Shown: piece after piece, positions 5,861 through 13,228 of the stretch
Layout of the letters: each line of letters starts with the position of its first letter
Numbering within the stretch: the first letter of the stretch is position 1
Source of the DNA: DATAYA01 sp036272815
Lineage (GTDB): Bacteria; Pseudomonadota; Alphaproteobacteria; Acetobacterales; Acetobacteraceae
DNA: 27,881 nt
Assembly (NCBI GenBank): GCA_036272815.1
Contig: DATAYA010000339.1
Span: 1-27,881, forward strand
Direction: 5' to 3'
Notes under the pieces: model-generated
Database searches by the model: none
What the model was told of the DNA's origin: nothing
The model's input: only the letters and a program-made list of their open reading frames with translations
Position numbers and translations under genes: made by a program

Positions 5861-8503
5861 TCAAGTCCCGACGGCCGCGACAGCCCGGATCGCACGCCAC
5901 ACGCGCTGCGGTGTGGCCGGCATCTGCAGGCATCCGACCCCAAGCGGCGCCAATGCCGCCGCCAGCGCGTTCATCACCGCCGGCGGTGCGCCCGCCGCCC
6001 CGGCCTCGCCCGCGCCCTTGATGCCGAGCGGATGGCTCGGCGCCGGCGTCGGCCGGCTCGTGAGCGTCAGCGGCGGCAGGTCGTCGGCGCGCGGCATGGC
6101 ATAATCCATCCACGAGCCGCTCAGCACCTGCCCGCTCTCGGGATCGTGCTCCACGCGCTCCAGCGCCGCCTGCCCGAAGCCCTGTGCGACCCCGCCCTGC
6201 AACTGCCCTTCCAGCAGCTTCGGGTTCAGCACGCGGCCGAAATCGTGCAGCATCGTGTACGCTACCAGCCGCCACGCGCCGGTCTCGGGGTCGACTTCTA
6301 CTTCCGCGGCATGGCAGCCGTTTGGGAAACTCGGGCCGGAAGGCTGCCAGCGGCCAGTGCCGGCGAGCCGCGCCGGGGTACCGTGCTGCCCGAGCCGCGC
6401 TGCTACCGACGCGAGCCGCATGCGTCGGTCAGTCCCGGCGATGCGGAACGCGCCATCCTCAAACACCACATCGGCCAGCGCCGCCTGCCCGAAGCCCTGT
6501 GCGACACCGCCCTGCAACTGCCCTTCCAGCAGCTTCGGGTTCAGCACGCGGCCGAAATCGTGCAGCATCGTGTACGCTACCAGCCGCCACGCGCCGGTCT
6601 CGGGGTCGACTTCCACTTCCGCGGCATGGCAGCCGTTCGGGAAACTCGGGCCGGAAGGCTGCCAGCGGCCAGTGCCGGCGAGCCGCGCCGGGGTACCGTG
6701 CTGCCCGAGCCGCGCTGCCACCGACGCGAGCCGCATGCGTCGGTCAGTCCCGGCGATGCGGAACGCGCCATCCTCGAACACCACATCGGCCACCGCCGCC
6801 TCCAGCGCGTCGGCCGCGAGCGGCAGCGCGTTGCGCACCAGGTCGGACGCCGCCGCCGACGCCGCAGCCCCGCCGATTGAGAGCGAGGCCGAGCCGCCGG
6901 TGCCGCGCCCGGTCGGGATGCGGTCGGTGTCGCCCTGAACGATCTCGATCGCCTCCGCCGCGATGCCGAGCGCGTCGGCGACGAGTTGCGCATACGCCGT
7001 CTCGTGCCCCTGGCCGTTCGACATCGTGCCCACGAGCAGCGTGACGTGCCCGCTCGCGTCCAGCTCCACGCGCGCATCCTCGGCCCAGGCGCCGGCCACC
7101 CGCTCGCAGTACTGCGCGAGTCCGATGCCGCGGAGCATCCCCCGCGCCGCCGCCTCCGCTCGACGCGCCGGGAAGCCGGAGACACCGGTCCTCGCGAGTG
7201 CCGCCTCCAGCATCGCCGGAAAATCGCCGCTGTCGTAGAGCAGCCCAAGGGCCGTCTGATACGGCAGGGCGTCCGGCGGCAGCAGGTTGCGCCGGCGCAG
7301 TGACCCGGGCTCCATCGCGGTCTCGGCCGCGGCTGCGTCGACGAGCCGCTCCAGCAGATGCACCGCCTCCGGCCGCCCGGCGCCGCGATAGACCTCGACC
7401 GGGGCCGTGTTGCTGAACGCCCCCGTGACCGACACACGGATCGCCGGCAGCCGATAGACGCCGGCCAGCGCGGGCGTGTTGATCGTGGGCGACATCCAGC
7501 CCTCGGGCGAGAGATAGGCGCCGATATTCGCAACCGTCTCGACCCGGAGCGCCAGGAACCGCCCCGCCGCATCCAGCGCCAGAGACGCGGTGCTCGCGTT
7601 GTCGCGCGCCTGATAGTCGGAGAGGAATCCGTCGCTCCGTTCCCCGATCCAAGCGACCGTTCGCCCGAGCCGCCGCGCCGCCCACAGGACCAGTGCCTGC
7701 TCGGGATAGAGCGCGTTCTTGATCCCGAAGCTGCCGCCGACATCGGCGACGATCACGCGCACCGTCTCGGGGGGCACGCGCAGGACGTTGTGTGCGAGCG
7801 CGTCGCGCAGCGCGTGCGGCATCTGGCTGCCGGTCGTGAGCGTGAACCGTCCGTCCGCAAACGCGCCGATCGCGCCGCGCGTCTCGATCGCGCCGACATG
7901 CACGCGGTTGTTGCGCAGCGACACGCGCACCACTCGCGCCGCCCGCGAGAACGCTGCCGCGACCGCATCCGCATCCCCCGCCTCCCAGCGGAAGCAGACA
8001 TTGTCCGCCGCTTCCGCCCAGATCGCGGGAGCGCCCAGCCGCACCGCCGCCTCCGTGTCGGTGACGCAGGGCAGCGGTTCGTAGTCGATCGCGATGCCCT
8101 CCGCCGCGTCGCGCGCGAGCGCCTCGGTTTCGGCCACGATCATCGCGACCGTCTCGCCCGCGAACCGCACCCGACCCCGCGCCAGCGCCGGCCGATGCGG
8201 ACGATGCCGATAGGTGCCGCGGTTCGGCGTGCGCGGCAGGGTTGGGAAATCGTGCCCGGCGGGGATCGCGCCGAGCCCGTCCGCCGCCCAGTCCTCCCCG
8301 GTCAGCACCGCGAGCACCCCCGGCATCGCGCGCGCGGCCGCGGCGTCGACACCACAGATCGCGGCATGGGCGTGCGGGCTGCGCAGCATCACGGCGCGCG
8401 CGGCATCCCCAGGCACGAGGTCTGCCAGGAACCGCCCGGTGCCGCGCAGCAGACGGGTGTCTTCCCGCCGCAGCGCCGGCTGGCCGAAGGCGTGCGCGCC
8501 CAT
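5861..8503 (-). CDS. xanthine dehydrogenase/CoxL-family molybdopterin-binding large subunit with internal tandem duplication
   Basis: This encodes an 880-aa large subunit of the molybdenum hydroxylase family (xanthine dehydrogenase, aldehyde oxidase, CoxL-type). The N-terminal hammerhead domain starts MGAHAFGQPALRREDTRLL. Mo-cofactor motifs include TTGSQMPHALRDAL, ADVGGSFGIKNALYPEQ, VEVYRGAGRPEA and the catalytic-Glu region IKGAGEAGAAGAPP near the C-terminus. The YRGAGR loop is the form-II type, not the AYxCSFR loop of true CO dehydrogenase. The family is usually near 770 aa; the excess is an exact 105-residue repeat (residues 572-676 and 677-781). The ATG at 8503 overlaps the kynureninase stop in TGATG, so translation is probably coupled. 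No 2Fe-2S or FAD subunit gene is nearby. Substrate unknown; activity uncertain because of the duplication. Confidence 0.88.
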   Translation of the reverse strand: MGAHAFGQPALRREDTRLLRGTGRFLADLVPGDAARAVMLRSPHAHAAICGVDAAAARAMPGVLAVLTGEDWAADGLGAIPAGHDFPTLPRTPNRGTYRHRPHRPALARGRVRFAGETVAMIVAETEALARDAAEGIAIDYEPLPCVTDTEAAVRLGAPAIWAEAADNVCFRWEAGDADAVAAAFSRAARVVRVSLRNNRVHVGAIETRGAIGAFADGRFTLTTGSQMPHALRDALAHNVLRVPPETVRVIVADVGGSFGIKNALYPEQALVLWAARRLGRTVAWIGERSDGFLSDYQARDNASTASLALDAAGRFLALRVETVANIGAYLSPEGWMSPTINTPALAGVYRLPAIRVSVTGAFSNTAPVEVYRGAGRPEAVHLLERLVDAAAAETAMEPGSLRRRNLLPPDALPYQTALGLLYDSGDFPAMLEAALARTGVSGFPARRAEAAARGMLRGIGLAQYCERVAGAWAEDARVELDASGHVTLLVGTMSNGQGHETAYAQLVADALGIAAEAIEIVQGDTDRIPTGRGTGGSASLSIGGAAASAAASDLVRNALPLAADALEAAVADVVFEDGAFRIAGTDRRMRLASVAARLGQHGTPARLAGTGRWQPSGPSFPNGCHAAEVEVDPETGAWRLVAYTMLHDFGRVLNPKLLEGQLQGGVAQGFGQAALADVVFEDGAFRIAGTDRRMRLASVAARLGQHGTPARLAGTGRWQPSGPSFPNGCHAAEVEVDPETGAWRLVAYTMLHDFGRVLNPKLLEGQLQGGVAQGFGQAALERVEHDPESGQVLSGSWMDYAMPRADDLPPLTLTSRPTPAPSHPLGIKGAGEAGAAGAPPAVMNALAAALAPLGVGCLQMPATPQRVWRAIRAVAAVGT
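6161..6475. repeat. 315-bp tandem repeat, copy 2 in reading order
   Basis: This is the downstream copy, on the coding minus strand, of a head-to-tail 315-bp duplication. It encodes ADVVFEDGAF...GQAAL (105 residues). Base-by-base comparison with 6476-6790 shows five differences, all at third codon positions and all synonymous (Gly, Val, Pro, Val, Phe). At four of the five, this copy has the A/T-ending codon and the other the G/C-ending one. Confidence 0.97.
6476..6790. repeat. 315-bp tandem repeat, copy 1 in reading order
   Basis: This copy directly abuts 6161-6475 with no spacer and starts and ends on codon boundaries. The outer borders of the unit share AGGCGGCG-N-TGG on the coding strand (before ADVVF and at the end of GQAAL), a short homology that could have seeded the duplication. 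Confidence 0.97.
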
Positions 8504-9741
8504 CAGGTGACCGCGTGGCGGACGCGGAACTCGGGTGCCCGATACGCGTGCATCTGCATCACTTCCCGAAGGATCGCGACCGCGTCCCAGACGTCGGCAT
8601 GGCGCAGCGTCAGCGGCGTGCAGCCAAAGCGCAGCACGTCGGGCGCCCGGAAATCGCCGATCACCCCGCGCGCGATCAGCGCCTGCATGATGGCATAGCC
8701 CTCGGGATGGCGGAATGAGACCTGACTGCCGCGTCGCACCTCCTCGGCGGGTGTGATGCATTCAAAACCGAAATCACCGCATTCCTGCGCGACCAGGCCG
8801 GCGAACAGTCCCGTCAGCGCCAGCGACTTCGCCCGCACCGCATCCTCCGGCGCCTCCAGCGCGAGATCGACGCCCACCTCCAGTGCGGCGAGGCTGAGCA
8901 CTGCGGGAGTTCCGACCTGCCCGCGCGCGATGCCCGGCGCCGCGCGGAAATCGCCATCGAACGCGAACGGGTCGGCATGGCCGAGCCATCCGGTGAGCGG
9001 CATCGCGACCGCATCCAGCAGCCGGGGTGCCACATGCAGGAACGCCGGCGCACCCGGACCGCCGTTCAGGTATTTGTAGCCGCAGCCGATCGCGAAATCG
9101 ACGTCGCACTTGGCGAGGTCGAGCGGCACCGCCCCGGCCGAATGGGCGAGATCCCAGATCACCACAGCCCCGGCAGCGTGCGCCGCACGCGTGATCGCGG
9201 CCATGTCCAGCATCCGGCCGCTTCGGTAATCCACATGCGTCAGCAGCACCGCCGCCACATCCGCGTCGATCGCGGCGGCGATGTCGTCATCCTCGACACG
9301 CCGCAACGTGTGTCCGCGCCCTAGCAGCGCCGCCAGCCCCTGCGCCACGTAGAGATCGGTCGGGAAGTTGCCAGCCTCGGAGACCATCACACGTCGCTCC
9401 GGCCGCAGCGCCAGGGCGGCCGCGAGCGCCTTGAAGACGTTGACCGAGGTGCTGTCGGCGACGATCGTGCTCCCCGGCGGCGCCCCGATCAGCCGCGCGA
9501 TCTTCTCGCCCACCCGGCGCGGCAGGCCGATCCAGTCGTGCCGGTTCCAGGCGCGGATCAGCGCCGTCCCCCACTCGATCTCCGCCACCTCAAGGAGCCG
9601 CGCAGGCGTCGCGCGCGGCAGCGGGCCGAGCGAGTTGCCGTCCAGATAGATCACGCCCGGCGGCAGCACGAAGCGGTCGCGGAACATCGCCAACCGGTCG
9701 CAGTGGTCGCGTGCCGCGCAGTCTTCACGGGTGATGGTCAT
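8503..9741 (-). CDS. kynU: kynureninase
   Basis: This encodes a 412-aa PLP-dependent fold-type I enzyme that cleaves L-kynurenine (or 3-hydroxykynurenine) to anthranilate (or 3-hydroxyanthranilate) plus alanine. Visible features are the N-terminal IYLDGNSLGPLPRATPARL, the PLP phosphate/ring region STIVADSTSVNVFKAL, the cofactor aspartate in VVIWDLAHSAGAVPLDLA, and the Schiff-base lysine Lys223 in GCGYKYLNGGPGAPAF. Length matches the family (about 400-420). The ATG at 9741 is chosen by family alignment; the open frame continues to 9834. No clear Shine-Dalgarno precedes it, so a leaderless mRNA is possible. Its stop overlaps the start of the molybdenum hydroxylase gene. No kynA or kynB is in the window. 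Confidence 0.93.
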   Translation of the reverse strand: MTITREDCAARDHCDRLAMFRDRFVLPPGVIYLDGNSLGPLPRATPARLLEVAEIEWGTALIRAWNRHDWIGLPRRVGEKIARLIGAPPGSTIVADSTSVNVFKALAAALALRPERRVMVSEAGNFPTDLYVAQGLAALLGRGHTLRRVEDDDIAAAIDADVAAVLLTHVDYRSGRMLDMAAITRAAHAAGAVVIWDLAHSAGAVPLDLAKCDVDFAIGCGYKYLNGGPGAPAFLHVAPRLLDAVAMPLTGWLGHADPFAFDGDFRAAPGIARGQVGTPAVLSLAALEVGVDLALEAPEDAVRAKSLALTGLFAGLVAQECGDFGFECITPAEEVRRGSQVSFRHPEGYAIMQALIARGVIGDFRAPDVLRFGCTPLTLRHADVWDAVAILREVMQMHAYRAPEFRVRHAVT

Positions 9742-9830
9742 GCGGGGAGGGTAGGGGATAGCGCCGGCCGCGCAAGCGCTCATGCCGCCGTCGCAGCCGA
9801 TGGCCGGCATCGACCCAAGCTGTCGAATTG

Positions 9831-10664
9831 TCACTCGTCAGCCTTGACCGGCTTGCTCATGTAGACGGTGGTCCCGAGCGTGGAGTCCTCCCGGTCAACA
9901 CCGTAACCTACACGGAGGTAGAGCTGCACGTTCGCGGCAAAAAGCTTGTTGGCGTACAGTTTGACAACCGGGTAACCCTCTGTCGCAGCGACCTGCTCGG
10001 CATGAGCCAGGAGCTTTCGACCAAAGCCCCTGTTTTGCAGTTCGGGGGATACTGCAAGATTCTTGATGAGAAGGTGGCCGTCGGCTGGAACCATCTCGAT
10101 AAGAGCTGCCAGCCTGCTGTCGATATGCAGGAGGTCGATGCGGTGTTTCCGCACGGCTTCATCATAGTCAGCGGTCATGGGGAGAGGCTCGCGCCCAATG
10201 ACCGGAACCCATTTGGAGTAGGCTTCACGTGTCAGAGAACGGATCGCTCCCGCATCTTCCGGTGTGGCCGGCCGTAGCGAGAAGGCCGCGACCGAGCGGA
10301 GCCTGGGTGGCCCTGTCTTGAACCAGGCTTTTGCGATCCTGCCATTCTCGATCTCGTAGATGGCAACCACATCCACCTCCCCAGGCCCATCCGGGAAGCT
10401 GCGTGTGACCGTCTCCTGATCGACCACCATGTTGGCGACGGCGATCCGCTTCATCAGCCGCCCATGCAGGTTCAGCTCCTTGAATCGGGCAACGTGGCGC
10501 TGGCGAATCTCTCGCGCCCCACGCGCCAGAAGACGGTCGGGGAACTCGTAGTACTCGCAGTCCTCGGACCACCACGGCATGAAAGCGTCGATGTCGCGGG
10601 CGTTGTAGGCGTCAAGCTGCTTCTGCACGGGTAGCTCGATGTCGGCGGTGGTGCTGGCGTCCAT
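9831..10664 (-). CDS. SnoaL-like (NTF2 fold) and GNAT acetyltransferase fusion protein
   Basis: This encodes a 277-aa two-domain protein. Residues about 8-120 are a SnoaL-like/NTF2-fold domain (QLDAYNARDIDAFMPWWSED; VVAIYEIENGRIAKAWF). Residues about 126-273 are a GNAT N-acetyltransferase, with acetyl-CoA motif A in NLAVSPELQNRGFGRKLLAH (Q-N-R-G-F-G) and motif B around LYLRVGY. The ATG at 10664 follows GGAGAG by seven bases. Base composition is visibly lower than the neighbours: 9961-10080 has 68 G+C in 120, against 45 in 60 at 11821-11880. More A/T-ending codons point to later acquisition. No substrate can be assigned; an acetylating detoxification enzyme with a ligand-binding partner domain is one inference. 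Confidence 0.85.
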   Translation of the reverse strand: MDASTTADIELPVQKQLDAYNARDIDAFMPWWSEDCEYYEFPDRLLARGAREIRQRHVARFKELNLHGRLMKRIAVANMVVDQETVTRSFPDGPGEVDVVAIYEIENGRIAKAWFKTGPPRLRSVAAFSLRPATPEDAGAIRSLTREAYSKWVPVIGREPLPMTADYDEAVRKHRIDLLHIDSRLAALIEMVPADGHLLIKNLAVSPELQNRGFGRKLLAHAEQVAATEGYPVVKLYANKLFAANVQLYLRVGYGVDREDSTLGTTVYMSKPVKADE

Positions 10665-10683
10665 TGCGGGTCTCTCCAAATGC

Positions 10684-10714
10684 AAAAACCCCCGCGGCGG
10701 TTGTTGTCGCGGGG
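10684..10714 (-). terminator. intrinsic-terminator-like hairpin in the leader of the SnoaL-GNAT gene
   Basis: On the minus strand CCCCGCG, an 11-base loop and CGCGGGG form a perfect 7-bp GC stem, followed by G and five T residues (plus-strand A at 10684-10688). It ends about 20 bases before the ATG at 10664 and just before the ribosome-binding site. A second small stem, GAGCC-AA-GGCTC at 10734-10745, lies upstream in the same leader. It could end the marR transcript or act as an attenuator. Confidence 0.55.
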
Positions 10715-10943
10715 CTGCAGCGTGTCCTCGAAAGAGCCTTGGCTCAGGTGATGGTGCTATCCTTCACTTGGCCAAACTTCGGCACGCATGACGAACCCGC
10801 CGCGGTCGATACGGCGTCGGCGTCGGTCAGCGGCGCTTTGGGCTTGGTGCATCCCGGCGGCAGCCTGCCGTCTCTGGTTTCGGTGCGTCAAGCACCTTCC
10901 CAAAGTCCCGTGCAACGGCGGTCGTCGGACCCGTCCATCGGCA

Positions 10944-11390
10944 TCACTCCGGCGGCGTGCCCTCCAGCGACCCGACCAGCGCCGCGAGCGCCGGGCGCAT
11001 CCGCCGCAGCTCCTCCCAATGCGCCGCCGAGAGCTGCCGCAGCAGTCGCTCCGCCCGCTCGGTCAGTACCACCATCACCCGCCGCCGGTCGCCGGCCTGC
11101 CCCTCCCGCCGCGCGAGCCCCGCCTCGCACAGCCGGTCCACCAGCTCCACCGCGCTGTGGTGGCGGATCAGCAGCCGATCCGCCAGCTCACCGACCGACG
11201 CCCGCTCCCGCCCGGGAAAGCCCTTGATCGCCAGCAACGCCTGGTGCTGCTGCGGCGTCACCCCGGCCTCGCGCGCGGCGTGCTCGCTGAAGGCGAGAAA
11301 GGCTCGCATGGCATGGCGGAACCCGGCCAGCGCCTCGTACTGCGGGCGTCCGATCGCTGCCGCCGTCCCATCGTCGTCATCGCCACCCAT
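10944..11390 (-). CDS. MarR-family transcriptional regulator
   Basis: This encodes a 148-aa MarR-type winged-helix regulator. The DNA-binding core spans about residues 45-115: TPQQHQALLAIKG (helix 2), ASVGELADRLLIRHHSAVEL (helix-turn-helix) and the wing GQAGDRRRVMVVLTERAERL with its typical D-R-R. Such proteins are dimers that usually repress an adjacent divergent gene and release DNA when bound by small phenolic ligands or oxidised. The ATG at 11390 has GGGA close upstream. The divergent CLC transporter gene begins only 38 bases away, and a palindrome lies in that gap, so repression of the transporter and itself is a reasonable inference. Confidence 0.88.
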   Translation of the reverse strand: MGGDDDDGTAAAIGRPQYEALAGFRHAMRAFLAFSEHAAREAGVTPQQHQALLAIKGFPGRERASVGELADRLLIRHHSAVELVDRLCEAGLARREGQAGDRRRVMVVLTERAERLLRQLSAAHWEELRRMRPALAALVGSLEGTPPE

Positions 11391-11413
11391 TGATCCCGGC
11401 CATCCATCTCGTT

Positions 11414-11430
11414 ATGTCGTGCCACGATAT
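11414..11430. promoter_or_regulatory. putative MarR operator palindrome
   Basis: ATGTCGTG-C-CACGATAT is a 17-bp inverted repeat centred on 11422, with one mismatched pair and a perfect TCGTG-C-CACGA core. It lies in the 38-base gap between the divergent marR-type gene and the CLC gene. Size and position fit a MarR-dimer operator. Binding is inferred only. Confidence 0.5.
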
Positions 11431-13228
11431 GAACGACACATCTTTCCGGCCCGCCGCTCCGGCGACGGCGCCCGTCGCCGCGCGCGTCCGCGCCCGGTTA
11501 GGCGACTTCACCACCGGCCCACGCGTGCTCACCATCGCGGCGCTCGCGATCGTGGTGGGGAGTGCGGCTGTCGGTTGTGCCTGGGTCCTGCTTCGACTCA
11601 TCGCGCTGGCGACCAGTATTGCGTATTTCGGGCGCGTGACGGTGCAGCAATTAGCGCCCGGCGCGTCCCCGCTCGGCGCCTGGAGCGTGCTGGTCCCGAT
11701 CGCGGGCGGGATCATCGTCGGCCTGCTGGCCCGCTTCGGGTCGGAGAAGATCCGCGGCCACGGCATCCCGGAGGCGATGGAGGCGATCCTGATCGGCCGC
11801 TCCCGGATGGAGGCTCGGGTCGCGATCCTCAAGCCGCTGGCCTCGGCGATCGCGATCGGCACCGGCGGCCCGTTCGGTGCCGAGGGGCCGATCATCATGA
11901 GCGGCGGTGCCATCGGCTCGCTGCTGGCGCAGGCGCTGCCGGTCACCGCCGCCGAACGCAAGACGCTGCTGGTCGCCGGTGCGGCGGCTGGCATGGCGGC
12001 GGTGTTCAACACGCCGATGGCTGCACTCCTGCTCGCGGTCGAGCTGCTGCTGTTCGAGTGGAAGCCGCGCAGCGTCATCCCGGTCGCGGTCGCGGTGGCG
12101 GTGGCGGCGCTCGAGCGGCCGCTGCTGATCGGTAGCGGCGCGCTGTTCCCGTTCAGCTTCATCCCCGGGCTGACGGGGGCGGATGCCGGCGGCTGGGTCG
12201 CGATCGGGCTCGCGATGGGTCTCGGCTCCGGCCTGCTCACTGCGATGTGCTATGCTGCCGAGGACGGATTCGCGCATCTGCCGGTCCACTGGATGTGGTG
12301 GCCTGCGATCGGCGGCCTCGTGGTCGGGCTGGGCGGGCTGGTGTCGCCCGCGGCCCTCGGCGTCGGCTACCTCAACATCGGCGCCATGCTCGACGGCACG
12401 CTCGCCGGCCATGCCGCACTCCTGCTCCTGGTGGTCAAGGCGGTGATCTGGTCGATCGCGCTCGGCTCGGGCACCTCGGGCGGCGTGCTGGCGCCGCTGC
12501 TCATCATGGGGGGTGCGGCCGGCGCGCTGTTCGGCAGCGTCGTGCCCGGCGCCTCGGTGCCGTTCTGCGCGCTACTCGGCATGGCCTCAATGATGGGCGG
12601 CACGATGCGCGCGCCGCTCACCGCGACGATCTTCGCGCTGGAACTCACCCACGATGTCTCCGCGCTGCTGCCGGTGCTCGTCGCCTGCACCGTGAGCTTC
12701 GCCACGACGGTGCTGCTGCTGAAGCGCTCCATCCTGACCGAGAAGGTCGCACGGCGCGGCCACCATCTCAGCCGGGAATACTCCGTCGATCCGTTCGCGC
12801 TGGCGCGCGTGGGGGCGGTGATGGTGCCGAACGTGGACACTCTGCCGGCCACGATGCCGGTCGCCGACGCGCTGACGCTGGCCACCACCGGCGCCTGGCA
12901 CCACAAGAGCTATCCGGTGATCGAGCAGACCGGCGCACTCGCCGGCCTCGTCTCCCGCGCCGACATCCTGCGCTGGCAGCGCGAGACCGAGGCTTCCGGG
13001 CGCACGCTGCGCGACATGGTCTCGGGTCGGGACACGATGACCGCCGCGCCCGACGAGATGGTGTCGGACGTGATGGATCGGATGGCCGAGGGCGACATCG
13101 GCCGGGTGCCGGTGGTGGAGGGCGGGAAGCTGGTCGGGCTGCTGTCTCGGAAGGATCTGTTCAAGGTCCGCGCGACGCTCGGTCTGGCCGAACGCGAGCG
13201 TGAGGCGTTCATCGGCCGGCGGCAGTAG
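11429..13228 (+). CDS. CLC-family chloride channel/transporter with C-terminal CBS pair
   Basis: This encodes a 599-aa inner-membrane CLC protein. The CLC core (about residues 35-440) is strongly hydrophobic and shows the anion-pathway motifs GHGIPE (110-115, in place of GSGIP), GAEGP (150-154, with the gating-glutamate equivalent Glu152) and SGTSGGVLAPLLIMGG (the GxFxP-like loop). Residues about 470-590 are two CBS domains (SYPVIEQTGALAGLVSRADI; RVPVVEGGKLVGLLSRKDL), which often bind adenine nucleotides. I placed the start at ATG 11429 (MNDTSFRPAA), though ATG 11414 is also in frame; neither has a clear ribosome-binding site. Channel versus H+/Cl- (or fluoride) exchange cannot be settled. 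The 3' end overlaps the convergent dehydrogenase gene by 20 bases. Confidence 0.9.
   Translation: MNDTSFRPAAPATAPVAARVRARLGDFTTGPRVLTIAALAIVVGSAAVGCAWVLLRLIALATSIAYFGRVTVQQLAPGASPLGAWSVLVPIAGGIIVGLLARFGSEKIRGHGIPEAMEAILIGRSRMEARVAILKPLASAIAIGTGGPFGAEGPIIMSGGAIGSLLAQALPVTAAERKTLLVAGAAAGMAAVFNTPMAALLLAVELLLFEWKPRSVIPVAVAVAVAALERPLLIGSGALFPFSFIPGLTGADAGGWVAIGLAMGLGSGLLTAMCYAAEDGFAHLPVHWMWWPAIGGLVVGLGGLVSPAALGVGYLNIGAMLDGTLAGHAALLLLVVKAVIWSIALGSGTSGGVLAPLLIMGGAAGALFGSVVPGASVPFCALLGMASMMGGTMRAPLTATIFALELTHDVSALLPVLVACTVSFATTVLLLKRSILTEKVARRGHHLSREYSVDPFALARVGAVMVPNVDTLPATMPVADALTLATTGAWHHKSYPVIEQTGALAGLVSRADILRWQRETEASGRTLRDMVSGRDTMTAAPDEMVSDVMDRMAEGDIGRVPVVEGGKLVGLLSRKDLFKVRATLGLAEREREAFIGRRQ

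Noticed and set aside
6161..6790. The duplicated 315-bp unit as an insertion sequence or mobile element
   Set aside because: Both copies encode the host protein's own domain, abut without target-site duplications or terminal inverted repeats, and carry no transposase.
8504..8761. Extension of the molybdenum hydroxylase upstream to 8761
   Set aside because: It lies within kynureninase in another frame and reads as Arg/Ala-rich nonsense. MGAHAFGQPALRRED at 8503 is the normal family start.
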